Below are positions 9,906 to 19,019 of a stretch of 64,000 nucleotides of DNA, piece by piece. A program made the translations under genes and the position numbers. This DNA comes from an uncultured Alteromonadaceae bacterium (lineage in GTDB: Bacteria > Pseudomonadota > Gammaproteobacteria > Enterobacterales > Alteromonadaceae). The stretch covers positions 372,001 through 436,000 of the forward strand of contig CANLWS010000003.1 of NCBI GenBank assembly GCA_947494925.1, in the 5' to 3' direction. The notes below the pieces were generated by a model. That model made no database searches, had not been told where the DNA came from, and saw only the letters and a program-made list of their open reading frames with translations. Each line of letters starts with the position of its first letter. The first letter of the stretch is position 1.

Positions 9906-10378
9906 ATGGCTTATGCAGTCGTGTTGAAACTCATGAACAATGACGCTATCAACAAGACCGGGTGCGTTTTTACATGCTTTACAACAGATACTTTCATTGT
10001 TGTTTTGAACAATAGTGAGTATTCCGAGTCAGGGCTGCTAATCATTTTTCCGTAGATATCTGCTAAACGGTCTATGCCCATTTGATTGGAGTTGGCGAGC
10101 GTCAGAATAACATTTTCATCAGCAAATGAACCATGAAGTTGAGGCAGTGAATGTGTTTTCATACAGCTTTTGGCCCAAAAACGGTGCTAGTCAAAATTTA
10201 CTTCTCCTTTGCTTAAGGTCCTACTTATCTGCATTTTAAAATTTAGTGACAATTAACTGTTAACAAAAAGGGTAAAGACTGCTACTGTCCAATTGGGGTA
10301 ATAATGCACAATCTATTTGTAGCGAGTTGGGTTGGAATTTCATTGCTGGTAAACCTGGTGAGAAGGAGAGAATGAGAA
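9906..10378. other. Gene-poor stretch between the RHS remnant and the HTH gene
   Basis: About 470 bases without a convincing gene. An 83-codon frame on the minus strand (9911-10162, starting MKTHSLPQLH) has no recognisable domain, no clear ribosome-binding site and a hydrophobic tail only; it may be chance or decayed. The last 120 bases hold a GTTAAC palindrome (10257-10266) and a motif shared with the promoter region of the P450 operon. Confidence 0.5.
10257..10266. promoter_or_regulatory. Operator-like palindrome CTGTTAACAA upstream of the HTH gene
   Basis: Nine of ten bases match the TTGTTAACAA palindrome that recurs in front of the galactan operons. It lies 112 bases upstream of the HTH gene start. 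Whether it is a real member of the set is less sure than for the sites in front of catabolic genes. Confidence 0.4.
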
Positions 10379-10684
10379 ATGTTTAAAAGCAGTCAGCTTA
10401 TCGATGAAATTAAAATTAAATACTTTTTTTACTCAGATAATGATGTCGCTAAAAAGTTGGGGGTATCGCGCGCAGCTGTGAGCCGTTACCGTAATGGAAC
10501 TGGTTCCATCGAGGACAAACTCGCAGTAGAAATTGCCGAAATGTTGAGATTGGATCCGATGCAGGTACTTGCATCAATGAGAATTGAGAGAGCTGAGCGC
10601 AACAACTCGTTGACTGAAGTAGTATTTTGGAAAAAATATGCTAATCAGATCAATGAAGCAAACCCTAATTTGATAAGAATATAG
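10379..10684 (+). CDS. Small HTH (XRE/DUF3693-type) DNA-binding protein
   Basis: 101 residues. Residues about 8-60 form a Cro/XRE helix-turn-helix (DVAKKLGVSRAAVSRYRNG), and the following segment (VEIAEMLRLDPMQVLASMRIERAE) matches the conserved tail of DUF3693-type, phage-associated repressors. AGAAGGAGAG just upstream is a strong ribosome-binding site. There is no partner gene; it sits in a debris region beside an RHS remnant, so it may be a prophage or mobile-element relic, or a local regulator. Targets unknown. Confidence 0.75.
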   Translation: MFKSSQLIDEIKIKYFFYSDNDVAKKLGVSRAAVSRYRNGTGSIEDKLAVEIAEMLRLDPMQVLASMRIERAERNNSLTEVVFWKKYANQINEANPNLIRI

Positions 10685-10839
10685 ATTACAAAAACTGAAG
10701 CTATCCGGCAAAACATATTTACTTTGACTCGTACCACAATAGTTATGCTACGTTCAATTTTACTCAGTGAGAGAATTCGTTACTTTCGTTTTAAACAATA
10801 CCTGCTCCATTGCGTCGCTAAACATTTTCTAGATTAGCT

Positions 10840-11694
10840 TCAATTCTTTTTCAACCGTGTTCTGAATTGTCTAGGTGTAATATGCATAACACGTTTGAAT
10901 TGCGTGACAAAATAAGAAGGGCTTGAGTAGCCTAAATCATATGAGACTGCGGTGACAGATTGTTCTGTCTGAGACAATAGTCTGGCAGCGGCTTGTATTC
11001 TGTGTTGAAGGCAAAATGCAGAGTATGTTTGCCCAAAGGTTCTTTTAAATATTTTTGAGAAATAGGCGTCAGATACAAAACACATCTTGGCAGCCTCTTG
11101 CATTGACGGGAGCGATGAGGTGCCACTTTTTAAACGTTTAATAAGTGGTTCTAGTTTTCCATAGGCACTCTTTAAGCTATTTGATTCTGTCTCAAAAGCC
11201 CCCACTCTTTTTGAATGTTGTAGTACAAATCCAATAACAGATTGCAGAAAAGAATACTGTAATTTTTGCGACCCTACATTGGTTTGTTCGCTGAGCATGC
11301 GCAGTAGGTTAAATAAGTCGGCCTTGTAATCAGAAGAAATTCTCAAATGGTCACTTTCAAATAAGACCGGCTGATCCGAATTCTTCATTAGCCCCTCGAA
11401 AAGACTGTTCGCTATCTGGATGACGTACCAAGATTTCAATCCCTGCTCAACGTCGTAGTAATGGGTCTCCAGTGAAGGGGTGAAGATGATATCGCCTGAC
11501 ATAACAGGTGATGAACCACGATTGCAATGATAGTTACCCGCAAAGCGTTCAAATAAAATGAATTCCTGAATGCCATCGTGGAAATGCAGCTCGCATTGAT
11601 AGTCATCTGTCTCGTTGTAAATAACATGATTGACTGAAAAATCTTTACCCCTACTCAGTAGGTAGGGTTCATGTTGAGCAATATTTCCGCGCAT
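10840..11694 (-). CDS. AraC-family transcriptional regulator
   Basis: 284 residues. The N-terminal half looks like a cupin sensing domain (HFHDGIQEFILFERF, a double-His metal/sugar-type pocket). The C-terminal 100 residues hold two helix-turn-helix motifs, with the typical MCFVSDAYFSKIFKRTFGQ and YDLGYSSPSYFVTQFKR. It is transcribed divergently from the alcohol dehydrogenase/P450 operon and shares its 142-base intergenic region, so it most likely controls that operon in response to a sugar such as 6-O-methyl-galactose; the ligand is inference. Confidence 0.88.
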   Translation of the reverse strand: MRGNIAQHEPYLLSRGKDFSVNHVIYNETDDYQCELHFHDGIQEFILFERFAGNYHCNRGSSPVMSGDIIFTPSLETHYYDVEQGLKSWYVIQIANSLFEGLMKNSDQPVLFESDHLRISSDYKADLFNLLRMLSEQTNVGSQKLQYSFLQSVIGFVLQHSKRVGAFETESNSLKSAYGKLEPLIKRLKSGTSSLPSMQEAAKMCFVSDAYFSKIFKRTFGQTYSAFCLQHRIQAAARLLSQTEQSVTAVSYDLGYSSPSYFVTQFKRVMHITPRQFRTRLKKN

Positions 11695-11770
11695 CGAATA
11701 TTAATATTACACCTGGTTATTAGCAGTAAAATGCTACTAATTGGACAAAATAATGACATTTATTTGTGAA

Positions 11771-11780
11771 TTGTTAACAT
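11771..11780. promoter_or_regulatory. Operator-like site TTGTTAACAT before the P450 operon
   Basis: Nine of ten bases match TTGTTAACAA; flanks are AT-rich as at the other sites. It lies 56 bases upstream of the preferred start of the dehydrogenase gene and within the region shared with the divergent AraC gene, so the P450 operon may answer to both AraC and the GntR regulator. Confidence 0.6.
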
Positions 11781-11836
11781 TAATTTAAATTTTTATGGGT
11801 TTCAATAGGTGTGCTTTTCTCATAGGGATTTTATGT

Positions 11837-12958
11837 ATGCAATGCAACGCAATTGTTTCAGATGGTCGGGGCAAGTTCGAATTAGATCAGATAGAGGTAG
11901 GTTCCTGTGGACCTGATGAGATCTGCATAAAAATCGTCGCAGCCGGCATTTGCCATACTGACTATGATTCTATGCGGAACTGGAACAAAAGATTTGTAGT
12001 AGGGCATGAAGGCGCTGGTGTTGTCAGTGCTATTGGCGAAGACGTAACCGACATTGAAGTGGGAGACCACGTTGCACTCAATTGGGCTGTACCCTGTGGC
12101 GAGTGCTTTCAGTGTCGCGAGGGTAATTTGCATATTTGTGAAGTGAATTCCCCGGTTTGCGGAGACGGGTTATGTGGACACGCCCATGCAAATGCTTGCC
12201 AGTCAGGCTCTGAGCCTATCGAGCGTTCTTTTCATTTGGGAACAATGAGTGAATACAGCATAGTCAGACGCGCTGCCGTGGTAAAAATAGACAAAAGTAT
12301 TCCATTTACTTGCGCAGCAATTGTGGGGTGCGGTGTGATGACTGGCTGGGGTTCGGTGATCAATGCCGCGAAAGTAGCCGCTGGGTCTTCGGTGTGTGTT
12401 TTAGGTGTTGGTGGCGTGGGTCTCAATGCGATTCAAGCTGCGAACCTCGCAGGGGCAGCAAAAGTGATCGCGATTGATATTAGTGAAGAAAGGCTTGAAC
12501 AAGCAAAGGAATTCGGTGCAACACATGGAGTCTTGGCGGATCCTGATGACTCGAATCTGACCGAGGTTGTGGATCGAGTCAAGGTCCTTACACAAGGAAG
12601 AGGCGCTGACTACGCATTTGAATGTACTGCTATTCCAGCACTAGGTTCCGCTCCACTACGATTAATAAGAAGCGCGGGTACCGCCGTTCAGGTAAGTGGA
12701 ATAGAACAGCATATTGATTTTGACTGTGAGTTGTTTGAATGGGACAAAATTTACATCAATCCACTCTACGGCATGTGTAATCCACAGCGAGATTTCCCAC
12801 GCTTATTCGATTTATATAAGAGCAAGCGTCTGTTGCTGGACGAGCTAGTGACCAAAACATACACATTGGAAAACTTTGGTCAGGGTATAGAGGACATGCT
12901 AGCGGGCAAGCTGGCTAAAGGTGTTGTCATTATTGATAAAGAACTGGCCGGAGAATAA
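11837..12958 (+). CDS. Zinc-dependent alcohol dehydrogenase, candidate formaldehyde/S-hydroxymethyl-thiol dehydrogenase
   Basis: Medium-chain dehydrogenase. Near the N-terminus are GICHTD and GHEGAG (catalytic zinc Cys and His), then CGECFQC-x7-C, the four-Cys structural zinc lobe, then the NAD-binding GVGGVGLNAI. An in-frame ATG at 11795 exists, but 11837 is preferred: an AGGGA-like site precedes it, the protein starts like its family (MQCNAIV), and the length becomes 373, typical of class III-like enzymes. First gene of the P450 operon. Oxidative O-demethylation releases formaldehyde, and this enzyme with the downstream esterase would be the two-step route to formate. Thiol dependence is not visible in the sequence. 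Confidence 0.85.
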   Translation: MQCNAIVSDGRGKFELDQIEVGSCGPDEICIKIVAAGICHTDYDSMRNWNKRFVVGHEGAGVVSAIGEDVTDIEVGDHVALNWAVPCGECFQCREGNLHICEVNSPVCGDGLCGHAHANACQSGSEPIERSFHLGTMSEYSIVRRAAVVKIDKSIPFTCAAIVGCGVMTGWGSVINAAKVAAGSSVCVLGVGGVGLNAIQAANLAGAAKVIAIDISEERLEQAKEFGATHGVLADPDDSNLTEVVDRVKVLTQGRGADYAFECTAIPALGSAPLRLIRSAGTAVQVSGIEQHIDFDCELFEWDKIYINPLYGMCNPQRDFPRLFDLYKSKRLLLDELVTKTYTLENFGQGIEDMLAGKLAKGVVIIDKELAGE

Positions 12959-12960
12959 GG

Positions 12961-13770
12961 ATGGCAATTTCTCGAATTGAATTGGGTTTCGAAGAGCGCA
13001 TTGGGTTAACTCAGGCTAACGTAACCGTGTTTTCAAGCAACACTAATCGACGTCATGATATCTCCATCCTTAACGCAAGGCCCAAAACTAAAAACGCACC
13101 CATCATTGTGTTGCTGCATGGTGTATATGGCAGTCATTGGGTTTGGCAATCCCTGGGCAAGGCGGATGAAGTATACCGAAAACAGCGAGCAGAAGGTTTA
13201 AGTGAATTTGTTTTAGTGATGCCGTCCGACGGTGGTGTGGTGGAAGGCACTGCCTACATGTCGCTCACAAACGGCGAAAACTATGAGCGTTGGATAGTAG
13301 AAGATGTCATCGCAGCGACGAGAGAAGTGGTTGCAAATGTGACGGATAAAAGTCCAGTCTATTTATGTGGTCTTTCAATGGGAGGCTTCGGTGCATTGCG
13401 TTTAGGGTGCAAATACGCGAATAAGGTCGCAGCAGTGTCTGCTCACTCCTCAATAACAAGACTAGAAGACTTAGCTCACTTTACTGACGCGCAGAAAGTG
13501 CTTTATCCAGATTTCGACTCAGAAGAGGCGAGTATTCTGTATTGGGCTAAAAAACATAAAACAATGCTTCCTCCTATCCGCCTTGATTGTGGAAAAAGTG
13601 ATGTCCTTTTTGAAGCAAATTTAAACTTGGTTCAAGGGTTTGATGAAGCTGATATCCCTCACTCATTTGACGCTTTTGATGGCGCCCATGAATGGTCATA
13701 TTGGCAACAGCACCTAGGGGACTCGTTGCAATTCTTTGATCAACACACTTTGGAGAACAAAAATGCTTAA
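12961..13770 (+). CDS. Esterase D / S-formylglutathione hydrolase-like alpha/beta-hydrolase
   Basis: 269 residues, alpha/beta-hydrolase fold. HGVYGSHWVW forms the oxyanion region; the nucleophile elbow is GLSMGG with S139; D214 (CGKSDVLF) and H243 (GAHEW) complete a triad. This is the layout of the esterase D group, which includes S-formylglutathione hydrolases. It starts two bases after the dehydrogenase stop and overlaps the P450 start by 8 bases. In this context it would hydrolyse the S-formyl-thiol formed by the dehydrogenase; deacetylation of algal sugars is the alternative. Confidence 0.82.
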   Translation: MAISRIELGFEERIGLTQANVTVFSSNTNRRHDISILNARPKTKNAPIIVLLHGVYGSHWVWQSLGKADEVYRKQRAEGLSEFVLVMPSDGGVVEGTAYMSLTNGENYERWIVEDVIAATREVVANVTDKSPVYLCGLSMGGFGALRLGCKYANKVAAVSAHSSITRLEDLAHFTDAQKVLYPDFDSEEASILYWAKKHKTMLPPIRLDCGKSDVLFEANLNLVQGFDEADIPHSFDAFDGAHEWSYWQQHLGDSLQFFDQHTLENKNA

Positions 13771-14920
13771 AAGTGAATTTCCCGATGCCTTCCGTCAGGC
13801 TCGCAAGCAAGTGGGTGTTGAGCAAATGGATGACCAAAATGATCCTGTACAAATGGTGCTGCGCTTTCAGGATGTACGTAAATGTGCTCACAACTGGAAG
13901 ACGTTTCAATCAGGCGCAGAACCTGGCCGAATAGTAGTGCCATCCGAGGTGGCCATTCGTTCCATTCGCCAAATCCCATTTGAAGTTGACCCGCCAGAAC
14001 ACAAAGACTATCGAGCACTGGTTGAGCCCTGGTTTAAAAGGCCATTGGATGCAAAATACACGGACAAATTGAGATTGTTGGTTGATGGCGCACTTGACGA
14101 TGCATTTTCAAAGTCGGAACTCGATGTAGTGACAGAGTTTGCCTTACCCTTGCAGTCTAAGGCGTTGACGGTACTACTCAACACGCCAATGAAGGAAGCG
14201 GATACCTGGATTAGCTGGGGAACCCATGTCTTTCGTAGTGAAGGTGAAGCCTTAGATAGTGACAAAGCCAACCTTCTATACGACTACCTTGATGACGAGA
14301 TTGAACGGGCCTTAAAAGATCCCGCTGACGACTTGTATTCGCTTCTATTGTCTGCAGAAGTGGGTGGCAAAAAAATGACCAAAGAGGAAGTGAAAGGAGT
14401 CATGATACTGACCTTCGCTGGTGGTCGCGATACGGTGATCAATGCGACTACCAACACGATTGCTTATTTCGCTGAGCACCTCGAAGCATTGAGAAAGTTG
14501 AAGCGGGATGAAGCGGCCATTAAAAAAGCCGTCGAAGAATTAGTGCGTTATTTCTCTCCTTTAACACACATGGGACGAGTTGCTACTGAAGACGCCGCTG
14601 TATGCGAACATGCAGTTAAAAATGACACACGCATTTCACTTTGCTGGGCATCAGCCAATCGAGATGAAAACGTGTTTGAAAATCCAAATGACGTTAGGTT
14701 GGATAGACAAAACAATCCACATGTCGCGTTCGGTTTTGGCACCCACAATTGTTTAGGCTCGACTCATGCAAGGCAACTTCTTCGCACTTTAATTGCTGCG
14801 ATGGCTGAACGGGTAGACGATATACAGCTTCTCAACGCAAACAACAACCTTGAACACTGGGGTGGTGTCACTCGCAAGGTTGGTTTTCATCAATTAACGG
14901 CAAGCTTTTCAGGCAGCTAA
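13763..14920 (+). CDS. Cytochrome P450 monooxygenase, probable 6-O-methyl-D-galactose demethylase
   Basis: 385 residues, soluble bacterial class I P450. Heme-binding loop FGFGTHNCLG with C330 as thiolate ligand; I-helix AGGRDT for oxygen activation; K-helix ELVR (ExxR). The ATG at 13763, behind GGAG, is preferred over an earlier start at 13736. It is followed by its own ferredoxin and reductase. P450s in agar/porphyran loci of marine Bacteroidota (CYP236A) remove the methyl group of 6-O-methyl-D-galactose, giving galactose and formaldehyde; the same gene company here argues for the same reaction. The substrate is inferred from context, not from residues. Confidence 0.88.
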   Translation: MLKSEFPDAFRQARKQVGVEQMDDQNDPVQMVLRFQDVRKCAHNWKTFQSGAEPGRIVVPSEVAIRSIRQIPFEVDPPEHKDYRALVEPWFKRPLDAKYTDKLRLLVDGALDDAFSKSELDVVTEFALPLQSKALTVLLNTPMKEADTWISWGTHVFRSEGEALDSDKANLLYDYLDDEIERALKDPADDLYSLLLSAEVGGKKMTKEEVKGVMILTFAGGRDTVINATTNTIAYFAEHLEALRKLKRDEAAIKKAVEELVRYFSPLTHMGRVATEDAAVCEHAVKNDTRISLCWASANRDENVFENPNDVRLDRQNNPHVAFGFGTHNCLGSTHARQLLRTLIAAMAERVDDIQLLNANNNLEHWGGVTRKVGFHQLTASFSGS

Positions 14921-14935
14921 CATAGGTACATTAGT

Positions 14936-15244
14936 ATGATTTCAATACGTTTTGTCACTCAAGATGGCGAGAAAACAGAATTAACAGGCGATAGTGGTTC
15001 AGTGATGGAGCTGGCTGCTCAAAATGGCATAGCAGGTATCGATGGCGAGTGCGGTGGGGTATGTTCTTGCGCCACATGCCATGTATACCTGTCAGAAGAA
15101 GATATGCAAAAGGTTGATGCACCTTCCGATTTTGAAAGAGATATGTTGGAACTGACAGAAGATGTGCAACCTACCAGCCGTTTGTCTTGTCAGCTCCCTT
15201 TGACCCAAGAAATCAATGGGATCACGCTAAAGGTGGCTAGATAG
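14936..15244 (+). CDS. 2Fe-2S ferredoxin, electron donor to the P450
   Basis: 102 residues of the putidaredoxin/adrenodoxin type. The cluster ligands are C39, C45, C48 and C85 (C-x5-C-x2-C and a distant Cys in RLSCQL). It passes electrons from the neighbouring FAD reductase to the P450. It starts 15 bases after the P450 stop and ends one base before the reductase, so the three are translated as a unit. Confidence 0.93.
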   Translation: MISIRFVTQDGEKTELTGDSGSVMELAAQNGIAGIDGECGGVCSCATCHVYLSEEDMQKVDAPSDFERDMLELTEDVQPTSRLSCQLPLTQEINGITLKVAR

Positions 15245-15245
15245 C

Positions 15246-16493
15246 ATGTCTGAATCTGGTTCCAGGTGCATAATAGTTGGCGCTAGCCACGCTGGTGTCT
15301 CGGCTGCTTTCAATTTGAGGCAAGCAGGTTGGGAAGGTGACATTCTTGTTCTCGAGCAATCAGATTCCTGGCCTCACCAGAAGCCACCTTTGTCAAAAGC
15401 GTTTTTATTGGGTAAGACCACAATAGAAAAACTCGGTTTTAAAACTGAACAAGCGTACAAAGACAATGCTATTGATGTTCGACTTGATTCTGACGTAGAA
15501 CGAATTGACAGAGAAAACAATTGTGTTTGGGTAGGCGGAAATGCCATTGGCTATGACAAGCTGATATTAGCCACTGGCGCGCGTCCTATCATTCCGCCAA
15601 TAGCAGGGATTGAACGCGCAAATAATCTATTTACGATGCGAAACCTACAGGATGCTGAACAACTCAAATCACTGGTTGATTCCTATGCTAACCAACAAAT
15701 TAATGTGGTGATCATTGGTGCTGGGTATATTGGCTTAGAAGCAGCGGCTTCTTTAATAACACTTGGTGCAATGGTGACAGTGCTGGAGCGAGAATCGCGG
15801 GTATTGTCACGCGTCACCTCGCCTGTGATGTCTGACTACGTTGAACATTATCACAAAAACAAAGGTGTTCAGGTTTGTAACAATAAGCAAGTGACTGCCA
15901 TTGACCAAGTGGAAAACAAACAGGTGGTTAGATGTTCAGACAATGCTGAATTTGCAGCAGATATCATATTGGTGGGGGTCGGTGTAAGGCCAAATCAGTT
16001 TCTAGCAGAAGACAGTGGACTGGCGTGTGACAACGGAATCGTGATTAACCCACTTTGTCAGACAGAGGATGACAATGTATTGGCTATTGGAGATTGTGCA
16101 CGCTTTTTTCACCCGGTTTACAATCAATCCATCCGGCTTGAATCTGTTCAAAATGCCGCTGATATGGCAAAAGTGGCGGCCAATACAATTGTTGGTAACA
16201 CCAAAAACTATCAAAAGATCCCCTGGTTTTGGTCAGATCAATATGAAATGAAAATACAGATTGTGGGCATGTCATCAAACGAATGTGAGGTCATAGTCAG
16301 AGCTGAATTAGATAGGCAAAACTGCCTATCCATATGGTACTTTCTTGGTGATGAGCTTCGCTGTGTGGAGGCGATTAACAATCCGAAAGCGTATATGCTG
16401 GGAATGAAGGCCATTCAAACTCAAAGTAAAGTAAACCGGTCAACGCTAGAAGACCCGAATGTGCCTCTCAATATTGGTATGTTGGCCAGTTGA
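15246..16493 (+). CDS. Ferredoxin reductase (FAD/NADH), putidaredoxin-reductase type
   Basis: 415 residues. Two dinucleotide-binding motifs: N-terminal GASHAGVSAAF for FAD and the internal VVIIGAGYIGLEAA for NAD(P)H; LAIGDCARF is the second FAD contact; a C-terminal interaction domain completes the fold. It reduces the upstream ferredoxin. Last gene of the dehydrogenase-esterase-P450-ferredoxin-reductase operon; the 77 bases after it, before the convergent DUF1080 gene, show no clear hairpin. Confidence 0.92.
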   Translation: MSESGSRCIIVGASHAGVSAAFNLRQAGWEGDILVLEQSDSWPHQKPPLSKAFLLGKTTIEKLGFKTEQAYKDNAIDVRLDSDVERIDRENNCVWVGGNAIGYDKLILATGARPIIPPIAGIERANNLFTMRNLQDAEQLKSLVDSYANQQINVVIIGAGYIGLEAAASLITLGAMVTVLERESRVLSRVTSPVMSDYVEHYHKNKGVQVCNNKQVTAIDQVENKQVVRCSDNAEFAADIILVGVGVRPNQFLAEDSGLACDNGIVINPLCQTEDDNVLAIGDCARFFHPVYNQSIRLESVQNAADMAKVAANTIVGNTKNYQKIPWFWSDQYEMKIQIVGMSSNECEVIVRAELDRQNCLSIWYFLGDELRCVEAINNPKAYMLGMKAIQTQSKVNRSTLEDPNVPLNIGMLAS

Positions 16494-16570
16494 AACGGTT
16501 CAATGAAAAAGGACCTCTAACGGGAAAGAAACAGCATCTGACGACATATAATGCACAGCCATCGACTACC

Positions 16571-17341
16571 CTATTCATTCGCAGAGTGTTCAGTGTTTAA
16601 AGGCAATATCTCAATACGTTTAAATTCAGTGTTGTGTGATTCTGCCTGAATGGCAATATACCCTTGGTTTAGGTCAGCACCATTGTCCATTTGTAATTCA
16701 CTATATTCCATGACGACTATGCCATTAATTTTGTGCTGGACAAATTTGTTTCCCCTTACTTCAATCTCCACATTAACCCATTGATCACCATGGTAGGTTT
16801 TTGATTTGGAGTCAATGCAGTGTTCATGAACCCGTTTTCCGCCCATTACAATTGACGTTTCCGGCGTACATAGATTCCCAGTGGCACGTTTATCCTTGCC
16901 ATTACCACCCAATAGCTGCACCTCAATACTGGTGGGAAACCCTTGCTCTAACGTCATGGACTCTGGTGGCTGAGAATGCAGCATCAAACCATTATTCCTG
17001 AAAGCCCAGTCGGGGCCATTTCTAACTTGCTCTCCTACGAATCGATATGTGGCGCGTAGGACATAATTAGAGTAGGGGACAGCATAAAAAAGATGACCAA
17101 ACTCATTGTTAAAATGGCTCCAGTTATCATAGGAAACAACAAGTTTTCCATCGGCAACTCGAAACGTATCTAAATAATTTTCGCCCAATGGGTGGCCAGC
17201 AAATTTGGGGGTCCAGTTGGTCAAATCCTTTCCGTTGAACAAAGCAACCCAACCAGATTCCTCAGCAGCCAGCTGGCCACAGAAGAATAAATGCGTGATT
17301 AGAAAACTACACCTTATTATTTTCGAAAAGATCGGCTGCAT
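16571..17341 (-). CDS. DUF1080 protein (3-keto-disaccharide hydrolase domain), secreted
   Basis: 256 residues. A Sec signal peptide (hydrophobic run ending QLAAEES) is followed by one jelly-roll domain of the DUF1080 family, beginning FNGKDLTNW and containing NNGLMLHS, IEVQLLG and NGI..MEY as usual. Some family members cleave glycosides whose ring has first been oxidised at C3 to a ketone. Its reading frame overlaps the end of the GMC dehydrogenase gene by 35 bases, so the two are coupled. Expected to act in the periplasm or on the cell surface on oxidised agar or porphyran fragments; activity inferred. Confidence 0.8.
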   Translation of the reverse strand: MQPIFSKIIRCSFLITHLFFCGQLAAEESGWVALFNGKDLTNWTPKFAGHPLGENYLDTFRVADGKLVVSYDNWSHFNNEFGHLFYAVPYSNYVLRATYRFVGEQVRNGPDWAFRNNGLMLHSQPPESMTLEQGFPTSIEVQLLGGNGKDKRATGNLCTPETSIVMGGKRVHEHCIDSKSKTYHGDQWVNVEIEVRGNKFVQHKINGIVVMEYSELQMDNGADLNQGYIAIQAESHNTEFKRIEILPLNTEHSANE

Positions 17342-19007
17342 AGTTTGCTGCTCTGGCTGACAAAGCCATGTAAGTTAAGGAAGGATTCTGACAAGCACTC
17401 GATGTCATACAGGCGCCATCGGTGATAAATAGATTCGCAATGTCATGACTTTGGCTCCATTCGTTCAGGACTGAGGTTTTAGGATCTCGGCCCATTCTTG
17501 CTGTACCCATTTCATGGATCAGCTCTCCCGGTTTTGTCATATTCAACTCGCCGTCTTCGGTGCTTCTTTCGACTTCAAAGCCAATTTTTTCCATCATGGC
17601 TTTAATGTCTTTTGATGCCCATGCCATCATATTTTTTTCGTTTTCTCCGAATGATACATTCATTACAGGTAATGGCATTCCCCATTGATCCCGTTTGTCA
17701 AAATTCAGTGTAATGCGGTTGTTTTTATTCGGTAGTACTTCTCCAAAGGCCCACATTGTCATTGTCCAACTGCCAGGCAATCGGTTAGCATTTTTGTAGT
17801 TTTGCCCTATACCTTGCCTGTCCGCCTGCCAGCCGTGCCGCCAGGCACCACCTTGTATACCAAAACCACGTACAAAATTGGGTTCTTGCTCGTTCATATT
17901 GACATAGCGGGGAATGTATATACCGTTTGGCCTTCGACCATGGAAATAACGGTTAGTAAATTTAGTAGTGCTAGCACTTGCCCCCGCACCTCCCACGTGG
18001 TCCATTACGTTTCTGCCTACCATGTCACTCCTATTGGCCAATCCATTGGGGTATTTTTTACTGCGAGAGTTAAGCAATATCATAGCGGTTGCCACCGCTG
18101 ACGCATTTAAAAACACCAGCCGTGCTGAATAGGTAGTCTTCTTATGAGTATTCTGGTCAATAACGTTCACACCTGTAATGCGATCACCAGCTTCATTATG
18201 TTGCAAAGATTGAACAATAGCATCTGTTACCAAGGTTAAATTACCCGTCCGTTCTGCTGCAGGTAAAGTTGCTGACTGGGAAGAAAAATAAGCACCAAAG
18301 GTACAGCCATTTTCACATCGGCTTCTCACTTGGCATTGCACGCGACCGAGCGCTTGATGCTCTTTAGTCGCTTTTCTTAAATGAGCAGTTCTACCCGCAA
18401 TTAATGTGCGATCAGGATAGTGTTTTTCAATATTGCGTTTGGCTTCATGTTCCATGCAGTTAAGCTCGAACGGAGGCAAAAACTTACTGTCTGGAAGGTG
18501 AGGTATGTTTTCTTCAGTGCCTGAGATGCCCGCAAACGTTTCTACATGGTCGTACCAAGGGGCTAAATCTTCATAGCGGATTGGCCAGTCCACGCCATGG
18601 CCATCTTTCTTGTTGGCCTCAAAATCCATTTGAGAAAGTCGGTAGCTTTGACGATTCCACATTAATGATCGACCGCCAACATGGTAACCTCGATACCATT
18701 TAAACTCTGAATCGCCAGCCGTCTCGTAGGGGTTTTCATTGTCTTTGACCCAAAGTTTTTTATTCACATGAGTAAAGGCATAGACTTGCGACTGGATAGG
18801 ATAAACTACCTTTTTCTCGTGTAGGGTAAGAGGGGGAACATTCGCTTCTTGCCATGGAGTCAAGTTATCGGTGTAATCTACTCTGTGGCGAACATTATTT
18901 CCGCGCTCTAACACCAATACTTTAAGGCCACGCTCACAAAGCTCTTTGGCTACCCAACCTCCGCTCATACCTGAGCCAACTACTATCGCATCATAAGTAG
19001 ACATCAT
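17307..19007 (-). CDS. GMC-family FAD oxidoreductase, probable sugar/glycoside dehydrogenase large subunit
   Basis: 566 residues. N-terminal FAD-binding VVGSGMSGGWVAKEL, a family WNRQSYR segment, and the C-terminal EMGTARMG and CQNPSLTYMAL segments of the glucose/glycoside dehydrogenase branch. No signal peptide of its own; GGAAGG precedes the start. It lies 12 bases after the small subunit gene, whose product has an export signal, the arrangement seen in FAD glucose dehydrogenase and glucoside 3-dehydrogenase, where the large subunit is carried out with the small one. Likely reaction: oxidation of a galactoside at C3, or of free galactose at C1. The two cannot be separated by reading. Confidence 0.87.
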   Translation of the reverse strand: MMSTYDAIVVGSGMSGGWVAKELCERGLKVLVLERGNNVRHRVDYTDNLTPWQEANVPPLTLHEKKVVYPIQSQVYAFTHVNKKLWVKDNENPYETAGDSEFKWYRGYHVGGRSLMWNRQSYRLSQMDFEANKKDGHGVDWPIRYEDLAPWYDHVETFAGISGTEENIPHLPDSKFLPPFELNCMEHEAKRNIEKHYPDRTLIAGRTAHLRKATKEHQALGRVQCQVRSRCENGCTFGAYFSSQSATLPAAERTGNLTLVTDAIVQSLQHNEAGDRITGVNVIDQNTHKKTTYSARLVFLNASAVATAMILLNSRSKKYPNGLANRSDMVGRNVMDHVGGAGASASTTKFTNRYFHGRRPNGIYIPRYVNMNEQEPNFVRGFGIQGGAWRHGWQADRQGIGQNYKNANRLPGSWTMTMWAFGEVLPNKNNRITLNFDKRDQWGMPLPVMNVSFGENEKNMMAWASKDIKAMMEKIGFEVERSTEDGELNMTKPGELIHEMGTARMGRDPKTSVLNEWSQSHDIANLFITDGACMTSSACQNPSLTYMALSARAANYAADLFENNKV

Positions 19008-19019
19008 TAATAACCTTCC

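Noticed and set aside
9911-10162. 83-codon minus-strand frame as a real small gene
   Set aside because: No ribosome-binding site or recognisable motif, and it lies in a decayed region; kept only as a note in the gap entry.
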